Below, in pieces: positions 15,797 to 21,405 of a stretch of DNA of 22,917 bases (its first letter is position 1; each line of letters starts with the position of its first letter). This DNA is from an uncultured Candidatus Saccharibacteria bacterium (lineage in GTDB: Bacteria > Patescibacteria > Saccharimonadia > Saccharimonadales > UBA6022). The translations under genes were made by a program, and so were the position numbers. Under the pieces are notes generated by a model. The model was not told where the DNA came from. It was given only the letters and a program-made list of their open reading frames with translations, and did no database searches. Location: contig CAMPJF010000002.1 of the NCBI GenBank assembly GCA_946886725.1, forward strand, positions 1 to 22,917, given 5' to 3'.

Positions 15797-16462
15797 ATGT
15801 TTGACGCGCTACTCTCGGGCATTGCGCCTCACCTCTGTTGCGGTTGCGGTAAAATCGGCACGCTTTTATGTGATAATTGTAAATATAACATCGTTATAGA
15901 CGCAGATAAAGTCTGCTTAGGGTGTGGATCTGTAACGATTAAATCTGGTGTCTGTCAGGGGTGCGATGTTTTCTATAGCCGCGCCTGGTACGTTGGCGAG
16001 CGATCCGGTGTACTGCAGCGCCTAATAGGTAATTATAAATTCCAAAATATGCTCGCCGCGCGTGCTCCACTCACCTCTTTATTGATTGAAACGATTGATC
16101 ACTTACCTGAAAATACAGTTGTTGTGCCAATACCAACAGTTTCGGGTCATATTCGTGAACGTGGATACGACCACATATTATTAATTGCACGACAAGTAGC
16201 AAAAAAGCGTCATCTTCGTCTACAGCGATGCTTGTTGCGCGTTACGTCGACTAAGCAGCGTGATGCAACTAGGCATCAGCGTATCGTACAGGCAAAGGCC
16301 GCATTTAAAGTTGCGAGCCCTGTTGACTGCTCGGTGCCGCATTTGCTTATTGATGATGTCGTAACGACAGGTGCGACAGTAAAGTACGCCGCTAGGGCAC
16401 TGCGCGATGCTGGCGTGCGGGATATTTGGGTTGCAGTAATTGCTCGCCAACCACTCGACTAA
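15797..16462 (+). CDS. comF: ComF-like amidophosphoribosyltransferase-fold protein
   Basis: The 221-residue protein has the ComF layout. An N-terminal zinc-ribbon region has four CxxC-type pairs: Cys 14/15/17, 25/28, 40/43 and 53/56. The phosphoribosyltransferase domain ends in the PRPP-binding motif LLIDDVVTTGAT (183-194). PIPTVSGHIRERGYDH near 112-127 is the other conserved ComF block. ComF proteins act in natural DNA uptake, where ComFC links the incoming strand to cytoplasmic partners, although the enzymatic substrate is not established. Here the gene stands alone between hsp20 and a tRNA. The type IV pilin at 17361 makes a competence role plausible. The start ATG has no clear Shine-Dalgarno sequence. 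Confidence 0.88.
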   Translation: MFDALLSGIAPHLCCGCGKIGTLLCDNCKYNIVIDADKVCLGCGSVTIKSGVCQGCDVFYSRAWYVGERSGVLQRLIGNYKFQNMLAARAPLTSLLIETIDHLPENTVVVPIPTVSGHIRERGYDHILLIARQVAKKRHLRLQRCLLRVTSTKQRDATRHQRIVQAKAAFKVASPVDCSVPHLLIDDVVTTGATVKYAARALRDAGVRDIWVAVIARQPLD

Positions 16463-16483
16463 GTGTCCCGTATCTGTTATGAT
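16455..16483 (+). promoter_or_regulatory. tRNA-Ser(UGA) promoter
   Basis: TCGACT (16455-16460) and TATGAT (16478-16483) are spaced by 17 bp. The -35 lies inside the end of comF. The predicted start is about 3 nt before the mature tRNA, so almost no 5' leader would need removal. Confidence 0.5.
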
Positions 16484-16492
16484 GGTGATATT

Positions 16493-16582
16493 GGAGAGGT
16501 GCCCGAGTGGTTTAAGGGAACAGTCTTGAAAACTGTCGTGTCAGCAATGGTACCGCGAGTTCGAATCTCGCCCTCTCCGCCA
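16493..16582 (+). tRNA. tRNA-Ser (anticodon UGA)
   Basis: The acceptor stem GGAGAGG (16493-16499) pairs with CCTCTCC (16572-16578), followed by G73 and an encoded CCA. The anticodon arm is ACAGT-CTTGAAA-ACTGT, giving anticodon TGA. A long variable arm, as expected for serine, precedes the T-arm GCGAG-TTCGAAT-CTCGC. It reads UCA and related serine codons. Confidence 0.97.
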
Positions 16583-16621
16583 AGAAAATAGAACGCCCAT
16601 TTGGTCGTTCTATTTTCTTGG
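16580..16621. terminator. Bidirectional terminator including the tRNA CCA end
   Basis: A 16-bp perfect stem pairs 16580-16595 with 16606-16621, and two inner C-G pairs cap it around ATTT. The left arm begins exactly at the CCA of tRNA-Ser(UGA). The pilin gene at 16636-17055 converges from the other side, 15 nt away, so the hairpin probably serves both transcripts. Confidence 0.85.
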
Positions 16622-16635
16622 CTGTAAGCTGACGT

Positions 16636-17055
16636 CTAGACGTCTAGTCCGTCTCCGCCACCTAAGCCGCCGGCTGAAAAGTTTGTTAGCACGAAATTGA
16701 TGACCGCATACGATAGTAATGCGACGATTAGGCCGACGATCGCGTAAAGGATTGTATTCTTCGCCGCAGTCACGTTCGATGTATCGCCGCCGGAGACAAC
16801 ATATCGCAGTCCGCCGATAATAATCATAATGACGCTAATCGCCCCGATCACAAATAATAGAACATTTGTTACGGTACTAAAAACTCCCGTGGCGCCAAAC
16901 AGGTCAGTGACTTGCTCGATGCCTTTTGCAGCACTAGCACCGTCATCCATGCCTAAACTAAAGGCATAACTAGCTTGCGTCGTGATGACACTGAATAGAG
17001 ATGCGGTGGCAACAACAACGGCCGCTGCGATATAATGACGATTCGGTAAGTTCAC
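16636..17055 (-). CDS. VirB2/TrbC-like pilin-like protein 7 (orphan copy)
   Basis: The 139-residue precursor has a signal peptide ending near SYA (31), a short polar stretch without cysteine, and two helices (about 60-86 and 102-125). They are joined by RYVVSGGDTSNVTAAKNTI, and the C-terminus is Gly-rich (GGLGGGDGLDV). It is nearest to pilin-like protein 6, but most synonymous positions differ, so the duplication is old. The start is GTG, supported by AAAGGAG at proper spacing; no ATG fits before the signal peptide. It lies apart from the array between two serine tRNAs and has its own promoter. Confidence 0.78.
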   Translation of the reverse strand: MNLPNRHYIAAAVVVATASLFSVITTQASYAFSLGMDDGASAAKGIEQVTDLFGATGVFSTVTNVLLFVIGAISVIMIIIGGLRYVVSGGDTSNVTAAKNTILYAIVGLIVALLSYAVINFVLTNFSAGGLGGGDGLDV

Positions 17056-17092
17056 ACAAGCTCCTTTGTTACTTTTACATCATATTATTACT

Positions 17093-17121
17093 ATTCTAGC
17101 AAGAACAGTATAAAAAGTCTA
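17093..17121 (-). promoter_or_regulatory. Promoter of the orphan pilin gene
   Basis: On the minus strand TAGACT (17121-17116) and TAGAAT (17098-17093) are spaced by 17 bp, with TGC directly before the -10. The predicted leader is about 30 nt and carries the AAAGGAG site. Confidence 0.6.
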
Positions 17122-17139
17122 CCCTCGGCCTCTGTCATG

Positions 17140-17148
17140 TGCTACAAT
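17140..17148 (+). promoter_or_regulatory. Extended -10 for tRNA-Ser(GCU)
   Basis: TGC followed by TACAAT (17143-17148) forms an extended -10 without a clear -35. The start would fall near 17155, about 28 nt before the tRNA. Confidence 0.45.
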
Positions 17149-17182
17149 TATCCAAGTACAAACATGTACATAAGCCTCGCAC

Positions 17183-17275
17183 GGAGGGGTACCCAAGTGG
17201 CTTAAGGGGACGGTTTGCTAAATCGTTAGTCCGGAGAGATCTGGAGCGGGAGTTCGAATCTCCCCTCCTCCGCCA
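17183..17275 (+). tRNA. tRNA-Ser (anticodon GCU)
   Basis: The acceptor stem GGAGGGG (17183-17189) pairs with CTCCTCC (17265-17271) with one G-U, then G73 and an encoded CCA. The anticodon arm ACGGT-TTGCTAA-ATCGT gives anticodon GCT. A long variable arm and the T-arm GGGAG-TTCGAAT-CTCCC follow. It reads AGC and AGU. Confidence 0.97.
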
Positions 17276-17313
17276 AGTAAAAACACTATGTGAAAGCATG
17301 GTGTTTTTACTTG
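17274..17313 (+). terminator. Terminator overlapping the tRNA-Ser(GCU) CCA end
   Basis: A 17-bp stem pairs 17274-17290 with 17297-17313 around a TGAAAG loop, with one G-U. Its left arm begins at the last two bases of the tRNA CCA. The right arm holds a GTTTTTAC T-tract. Confidence 0.8.
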
Positions 17314-17360
17314 TTTAAAGTTTAATAGAAACTCAAAACGATCGCGCCACCTTATTTTAA

Positions 17361-18023
17361 ATGTTAAACTTATGCTTAATGAGTAAAATGATCAAAAGCA
17401 GGCAGCGCGGTTTTACGATTGTCGAGCTTCTTATAGTAATTGTCGTGATCGGAATTCTCGCTGCAATTACGATCGTTGCTTTTAATAACATAAATGCAAG
17501 AGCGAGGAATATTCGAACAATTTCTGTCGTTCAATCCTATAACAAAGCATTATCTTCATACCGTACGGTAAATGACAATTATCCGCCCGTTAATACGGGA
17601 CGTGCATGTCTTGGAACGGGCTACGCAGATACAAGCTCTGACGGAATTGGTGATTGTGGTGAAACGGCAAATATAGCAAGTGAAGACACTACCTTCTTTA
17701 ATTCTTTGAAATCAATCATCGCCTCCCAACCAGTAGTGAACACTTCGCGTGTCAATATGCCATATCAAACCAGTACGTTTATTGGTGCCGTGATCTATAA
17801 TTGGGCTGGTTTTAAGGTGAATAATATATCTAACCCATATTACATAATGTACATGCTGGAAGGCGACCGAACGGATTGTCAAAATTCAAATATTGTTATG
17901 CCATGGGAGGATGCGTCTCAAGGTAAGTATGGCTGGCCTGAGATGAGAACAACAACGACCCAAAAGTATTCGTGGTCTGACAATAAAACGACCGCGTGTG
18001 TAGTTCCGCTAGAGAACATCTAA
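17361..18023 (+). CDS. Type IV pilin / pseudopilin with prepilin peptidase site
   Basis: The 220-residue precursor has a short basic leader ending in QRG, then FTIVELLIVIVVIGIL. This is the classic class III signal: cleavage after Gly17, Phe as new residue 1 and Glu at +5. The hydrophobic N-terminal helix is followed by a globular domain of about 170 residues with two cysteine pairs, one near the first third and one close to the C-terminus. Family knowledge indicates an exported subunit of a type IV pilus or uptake pseudopilus, processed by PilD. No other pilus genes are in the window. The exact start is uncertain: ATG at 17361, 17379 and 17388 are all in frame and none has a good ribosome site. 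It is unrelated in sequence and signal type to the two-helix pilin-like proteins nearby. Confidence 0.88.
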   Translation: MLNLCLMSKMIKSRQRGFTIVELLIVIVVIGILAAITIVAFNNINARARNIRTISVVQSYNKALSSYRTVNDNYPPVNTGRACLGTGYADTSSDGIGDCGETANIASEDTTFFNSLKSIIASQPVVNTSRVNMPYQTSTFIGAVIYNWAGFKVNNISNPYYIMYMLEGDRTDCQNSNIVMPWEDASQGKYGWPEMRTTTTQKYSWSDNKTTACVVPLENI

Positions 18024-18063
18024 ACGTACTGTGCCTGCCCTTTTGAATTCATTTTTCACAAAG

Positions 18064-18096
18064 GGTAGTTCGCAGCTCGTCACACAATCCCCGCCA
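18064..18096 (+). pseudogene. Possible remnant of a tRNA-Ser 3' half
   Basis: The stretch contains AGTTCG-A-CTCG (from 18067), like the serine T-arm AGTTCGAATCTCG, and ends in CCCCGCCA directly before a terminator. The acceptor and anticodon parts are missing and the spacing is distorted by a few bases, so it cannot be a working tRNA. The terminator that follows resembles the one after tRNA-Ser(UGA), which supports a common origin. Confidence 0.4.
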
Positions 18097-18133
18097 AGAA
18101 AAGACGTCGACCATTTGGTCGGCGCCTTTTCTT
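18096..18133 (+). terminator. Terminator of the type IV pilin gene
   Basis: AAGAAAAG (18096-18103) pairs with CTTTTCTT (18126-18133). The stem continues inward past one A-C mismatch to CGACC/GGTCG around ATTT. It shares the CGCCAAGAAAA start and the CCATTTGG loop with the hairpin at 16580-16621. Confidence 0.75.
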
Positions 18134-18186
18134 TATGAACGAATAAATAGTGTAACGATATGCACCCACTGTCACCGAGCATCTAA

Positions 18187-18195
18187 TGGTATAAT
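18187..18195 (+). promoter_or_regulatory. Extended -10 of uppP
   Basis: TGG plus a perfect TATAAT (18190-18195) ends 6 nt before the uppP ATG, which puts the expected start site on the ATG itself. No strong -35 is seen. Confidence 0.65.
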
Positions 18196-18201
18196 TCAGG
18201 T

Positions 18202-19038
18202 ATGACTATATGGGAAGCGATCTTACTTGGCCTGATAGAAGGCGTGACGGAATTCCTTCCTATCTCTAGTACCGGACACCTCACGATTGTCGAAAAACTA
18301 CTTGGCTATTCAATTGATCATGCTGATATTACGGCCTTTACGGCTATCATCCAAGTTGGTGCCGTCTTGGCGACGTTACTGTATTTTCGCAAAGACATTA
18401 TACGAATCTGTTTGGCGTGGTTTAAGGGTTTGTGGCAGGCGGAATATCGTTCGAATCCTGATTATCGATTTGGGTGGGCGATCGCATTGGGTTCGCTGCC
18501 AATTGGTGTTATCGGACTATTATTTCAGTATCACATCGAAACGACGTTGCGCAGTTTATGGGTGGTCGCAATTTCTTTGATCGTATGGAGCGGGGTGATG
18601 TGGGTGGCGGATAAATACGCAACACAAAAGCGACATGAAGCTGCGGTTACATGGAAAGATACGTTATTTATTGGTGTAGCCCAATGTCTGGCGCTTATTC
18701 CAGGAGTGTCGCGATCAGGCGCGACGATGTCGGCAGGATTATTTCGCGGCTTTGACCGTGTGACTGCCACGAAGTTGTCTTTCTTCCTGTCGATTCCCGC
18801 ACTATTTGCAGCCGGATTATTACAAACAATTACCAATATCGATACGATCTCTAATGGTGTTGGCTGGGTTCCGACGATTGTTGCGACGATCGTTAGTTTT
18901 ATCGTTGCCTATGGCGCAGTGGCTTGGCTGTTGAAATTTATCGCTAAACATAGCTATGCTATTTTTATTATTTACCGACTTGGGTTGGGCAGCGTGTTAC
19001 TACTGTTGTTGCTGACAAATACGATCTCGGCAACATAA
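18202..19038 (+). CDS. uppP: Undecaprenyl-diphosphatase UppP (BacA)
   Basis: This 278-residue integral membrane enzyme dephosphorylates undecaprenyl diphosphate to recycle the lipid carrier for peptidoglycan and other wall polymers. Excess enzyme gives bacitracin resistance. Both signature regions are present: EGVTEFLPISSTGH (residues 13-26, with the catalytic Glu/Ser/His cluster) and PGVSRSGAT (167-175, with the essential Arg). About eight hydrophobic segments and the full length match the family. No ribosome site precedes the ATG; the -10 placement points to a leaderless mRNA. Confidence 0.96.
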   Translation: MTIWEAILLGLIEGVTEFLPISSTGHLTIVEKLLGYSIDHADITAFTAIIQVGAVLATLLYFRKDIIRICLAWFKGLWQAEYRSNPDYRFGWAIALGSLPIGVIGLLFQYHIETTLRSLWVVAISLIVWSGVMWVADKYATQKRHEAAVTWKDTLFIGVAQCLALIPGVSRSGATMSAGLFRGFDRVTATKLSFFLSIPALFAAGLLQTITNIDTISNGVGWVPTIVATIVSFIVAYGAVAWLLKFIAKHSYAIFIIYRLGLGSVLLLLLLTNTISAT

Positions 19039-19063
19039 CATATATTCACGTTTATTCCCCTCA

Positions 19064-19072
19064 TGCTATACT
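19064..19072 (+). promoter_or_regulatory. Extended -10 of the 19079 gene
   Basis: TGC plus TATACT (19067-19072) ends 6 nt before the ATG at 19079, the same spacing as at uppP. This predicts a leaderless transcript. Confidence 0.6.
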
Positions 19073-19078
19073 AAAACC

Positions 19079-19756
19079 ATGCAAACTGAAAACGATCCAG
19101 CAGAATGGAAAAAGCCTGTCGAACAGCCTTCACAGTCTCCTTACGCTGCTGTCCCCGAGGGGCGCTCTAGCGAGGGTCCGGTCGTTACGTTAACGCCAGA
19201 ATCGTTGGTACCTGACGCCGTGCCATTACAGCCCCAGAGCGAAAGCACTGACGCCGATGATGCTGATTCGGAATCTACTTTGGCGCAGCAATCTGGGGTT
19301 GAACCAGTTCGCTGGAAGGCGCAGGAATACATTCAGCACGACAAAGGAATGCTTTGGTTCGTCGCATTTGCGGTGGCTTTTATTGTACTTATGGCGATCG
19401 CGATCTTTTTAATCCAGTCGATTACATTTAATATCCTCGTACCAATTATGGCGATCGCATTGTTCGTATACGTCAATCGGCCACCACGAATCTTGGACTA
19501 TACGCTTAGTCGAAAGGGCCTACATATTAATGATACCCTTCATCCCTTCTCTGACTTTAAGGGGTTTGGCGTGATTCATGACGGTAAGGAATTTTCGGTA
19601 TTATTGCTACCAGTAAAGCGATTTAAGCCTGGCGTCTCTGTATATTTTCCCGAGGAATCAGGTGAAGCGATTGTAGATGTTCTAGGAACTCGGCTGCCTA
19701 TGCAAGAGCTACATCTTGATATTGTCGATCGTATTGTTCGTAAACTGCGCATTTAG
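19079..19756 (+). CDS. Two-helix membrane protein, unknown function
   Basis: The 225-residue product has an acidic, Pro/Ser/Glu-rich disordered N-terminus (1-80). Two close membrane helices follow (about 94-116 and 120-140), then a cytoplasmic domain of about 80 residues starting at NRPPRILDYTLSRKGLHI. That domain has alternating strands resembling the small PH-like domains that follow helix pairs in some bacterial membrane proteins; this is a layout comparison, not a motif match. It stands alone with its own -10 box, 40 nt after uppP. I cannot name the family or function. Confidence 0.72.
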   Translation: MQTENDPAEWKKPVEQPSQSPYAAVPEGRSSEGPVVTLTPESLVPDAVPLQPQSESTDADDADSESTLAQQSGVEPVRWKAQEYIQHDKGMLWFVAFAVAFIVLMAIAIFLIQSITFNILVPIMAIALFVYVNRPPRILDYTLSRKGLHINDTLHPFSDFKGFGVIHDGKEFSVLLLPVKRFKPGVSVYFPEESGEAIVDVLGTRLPMQELHLDIVDRIVRKLRI

Positions 19757-19770
19757 CTCCCCTTTGCGCC

Positions 19771-19800
19771 TTGCCTCACCCTGCCTATACATGGTACAAT
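19771..19800 (+). promoter_or_regulatory. Possible tRNA-Arg promoter
   Basis: TTGCCT (19771-19776) and TACAAT (19795-19800) are spaced by 18 bp. The start would lie about 80 nt before the tRNA. The leader contains a GCTGCT/AGCAGC hairpin with a T-rich loop (19812-19828). Confidence 0.45.
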
Positions 19801-19887
19801 AGCCGATGTTCGCTGCTTTTTTAGCAGCAAAGCACCTTCTAGTTACAAGCGGAGTTATATGCGTAAAAGTGTATAGCACCGCAATAT

Positions 19888-19964
19888 GGACCCGTAGCTC
19901 AGCTGGATAGAGCGTTGGCTTGCGGAGCCAAAGGTCGCAAGTTCGAATCTTGCCGGGTTCACCA
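19888..19964 (+). tRNA. tRNA-Arg (anticodon GCG)
   Basis: The acceptor stem GGACCCG (19888-19894) pairs with CGGGTTC (19954-19960) with one G-U, then A73 and an encoded CCA. The D-stem GCTC/GAGC, the anticodon arm TTGGC-TTGCGGA-GCCAA and the T-arm GCAAG-TTCGAAT-CTTGC are all standard. Position 34 is G, so the anticodon is GCG and reads CGC and CGU without inosine. Most bacteria use ACG here. Confidence 0.96.
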
Positions 19965-20008
19965 TAGAAAGTAGACGAGCATGTTGCTCGTCTTTTTTCT
20001 ATGGTGAA
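19958..20008. terminator. Bidirectional terminator including the tRNA-Arg CCA end
   Basis: TTCACCATAGAAA (19958-19970), which contains the tRNA's last bases and CCA, pairs with TTTCTATGGTGAA (19996-20008). An inner GACGAGC/GCTCGTC stem follows, with a TTTTTT run on its 3' side. The KGG gene converges from the right, ending at 20021. Confidence 0.85.
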
Positions 20009-20020
20009 TAATTTGACGGT

Positions 20021-20218
20021 TTATGCGCCGCGATGGCTGTTGCGCCCACCCTTGGCTTTATCTTCGCGCGACTGAGCGGCGGCGCCTTTCTTGCCGGCTG
20101 CACTTGCACGTGCTGGGTCATGTCTGAAGTTACCTCCACTAGCCTTCCCTCCGTCACTTGCGACCCTCTTGCGGGTAGCTTCATCAGCTGATGCGAGTCC
20201 TCGATTTGATGCTGCCAT
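20021..20218 (-). CDS. KGG-repeat stress protein (GsiB/Em-like)
   Basis: The 65-residue protein is hydrophilic, without cysteine or hydrophobic segments, and rich in Ala, Gly, Arg and Lys. It carries repeated blocks of the KGG type: ASDGGKASGGNF, AGKKGAAAQSREDKAKGG. These match the short Gly-rich repeats of general stress and desiccation-linked proteins. GGAGG lies 7 nt before the ATG, a strong ribosome site that fits high induced expression. The role as a cytoplasmic protectant is inferred from the family. Confidence 0.8.
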   Translation of the reverse strand: MAASNRGLASADEATRKRVASDGGKASGGNFRHDPARASAAGKKGAAAQSREDKAKGGRNSHRGA

Positions 20219-20341
20219 AAATGACCTCCTCTCTTGTTAGCTTACCTATATATGATAGCGCCATTATGATAATCACCTCTGTAACATATCTAACAGAACG
20301 GACATTAAGCGTGGAATCACTACTGTTTTTTATGACATTTT

Positions 20342-20350
20342 TGCTATACT
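20342..20350 (+). promoter_or_regulatory. Extended -10 for tRNA-Ser(CGA)
   Basis: TGC plus TATACT (20345-20350) lies 12 nt before the mature tRNA. No clear -35 is present. Confidence 0.55.
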
Positions 20351-20362
20351 AAACCAAGGCCT

Positions 20363-20452
20363 GGAGAGGTGTCCGAGTGGTTGAAGGTGCCGCTCTCGAA
20401 AAGCGGTGTGGGGTAAAACTCACCGAGAGTTCGAATCTCTTCCTCTCCGCCA
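20363..20452 (+). tRNA. tRNA-Ser (anticodon CGA)
   Basis: The acceptor stem GGAGAGG (20363-20369) pairs with CCTCTCC (20442-20448), then G73 and an encoded CCA. The anticodon arm CCGCT-CTCGAAA-AGCGG gives anticodon CGA. The long variable arm and T-arm are typical of serine tRNAs. It reads UCG. Confidence 0.97.
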
Positions 20453-20489
20453 AATGAAAACGTGACCGAAAGGTCACGTTTTCATTTGG
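20450..20489. terminator. Perfect 18-bp terminator starting at the tRNA CCA
   Basis: Positions 20450-20467 pair without mismatch with 20472-20489 around a GAAA tetraloop. The left arm starts exactly at the CCA of tRNA-Ser(CGA). A convergent gene ends at 20527, so the hairpin may stop both transcripts. Confidence 0.88.
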
Positions 20490-20526
20490 TTTACTAGCGG
20501 AAAACCGCGAAGTTGCTATAGGATAT

Positions 20527-20973
20527 TTAGAACAGCCGCGTCAGTTCTTCGTAGTCGGGTCGCAAGCTTTTTGATTTTTGAGCGACTTCGCTAATAAATC
20601 CGGCATCACGTTTGAATATAATGTCGCGAATAATGTAAAACATGATCACCGGATAGGGGGTTTGCATTGTTTCAATTGCAAATTCTAGCTTACTAACAAA
20701 CTCTTTTGTGGCATTTTTTTGCTGAGTATCAAGCCGTGGTGACAGGGTTTTTAAAATAGACTGTACGACCAGCCAAGTGATTAGCATCGCCAGACTGATA
20801 ATGATGATCGGCACGAGTAGTAGTAGCCACCATTCTGATAGCAAGAACACTAACAGGCCGACGATAGCGACAAGTGTCAGGATAATGCCCAGCGCAATCC
20901 ACATAAAAGGACGGACAAACTGTCCGGCAAACTCGGCAGTCACGGCTCGGATAGTGGTGATATGTGATTTCAT
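20527..20973 (-). CDS. Small two-helix membrane protein, unknown function
   Basis: The 148-residue product has two adjacent membrane helices (about 23-45 and 47-72), then a charged cytoplasmic part of about 75 residues with a helical pattern. I do not recognise the family. It is divergent from the HIT gene with only 39 nt between the start codons. Its TATACT box ends exactly 6 nt before the ATG and no ribosome site is visible, so a leaderless mRNA is likely. Confidence 0.72.
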   Translation of the reverse strand: MKSHITTIRAVTAEFAGQFVRPFMWIALGIILTLVAIVGLLVFLLSEWWLLLLVPIIIISLAMLITWLVVQSILKTLSPRLDTQQKNATKEFVSKLEFAIETMQTPYPVIMFYIIRDIIFKRDAGFISEVAQKSKSLRPDYEELTRLF

Positions 20974-20979
20974 ATCTTA

Positions 20980-21006
20980 AGTATACTCTGGTTGGTGCGG
21001 TACAAT
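20980..21006. promoter_or_regulatory. Compact divergent promoter region
   Basis: The palindrome AGTATACT (20980-20987) offers TATACT on both strands. The minus copy ends 6 nt before the ATG at 20973. On the plus strand TACAAT (21001-21006) ends 6 nt before the HIT ATG at 21013. Both genes would be leaderless and their promoter elements interleave. Confidence 0.55.
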
Positions 21007-21012
21007 GAATGT

Positions 21013-21405
21013 ATGGAAGATTCAATTTTTACGAAAATTATCAACGGCGAGATACCATGTCATAAAGTCTATGAAGATGACCTAGTCTTCGCTTTTCTTG
21101 ACATCCATCCAATTAATACTGGACACACCCTTGTTGTTCCAAAGCGGCAGGTCGAAGCTTTGTGGGACCTTGATGACGAATCCTTTCAGGGTGTGATGGC
21201 AGCAGTAAAGAAGATCGCGCTTCATATGCGCAAAACGCTTGATGTTGGCTTTGTCGGCGAGCAGGTAATCGGAGTCGATGTGCCGCATGCGCACGTTCAC
21301 TTAATTCCTTTTAACGATGTAAGCGAATATCATAATGTACCGGATAGTACGATCGAGCCAAACCACGGCGCACTTGCCGCCACCGCACGGAAAATCCAGC
21401 TGTAA
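21013..21405 (+). CDS. HIT-family nucleotide hydrolase/transferase (HINT-like)
   Basis: The 130-residue protein has the full histidine-triad layout: DSIFTKIINGEIP at the N-terminus, NTGHTLVVPKR (35-45), and the active-site triad HAHVH (His 92, 94 and 96). HIT enzymes bind nucleotides as homodimers and cleave phosphoramidate or dinucleoside substrates through a histidine-linked nucleotidyl intermediate; the true substrate cannot be told from sequence. The ATG at 21013 is preferred because homology starts there. An upstream TTG at 20992 would add a stretch without similarity. The stop overlaps the rlmH start by one base (TAATG). Confidence 0.92.
   Translation: MEDSIFTKIINGEIPCHKVYEDDLVFAFLDIHPINTGHTLVVPKRQVEALWDLDDESFQGVMAAVKKIALHMRKTLDVGFVGEQVIGVDVPHAHVHLIPFNDVSEYHNVPDSTIEPNHGALAATARKIQL

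Noticed and set aside
16631..16644. Perfect 14-bp palindrome GACGTCTAGACGTC at the end of the orphan pilin gene
   Set aside because: It spans the last codons and stop of the gene beside a terminator, where an operator role is unlikely; chance is the simplest reading.
20992..21012. Upstream TTG start for the HIT protein
   Set aside because: The added residues do not belong to the HIT family start, and the -10 box lies within this stretch.
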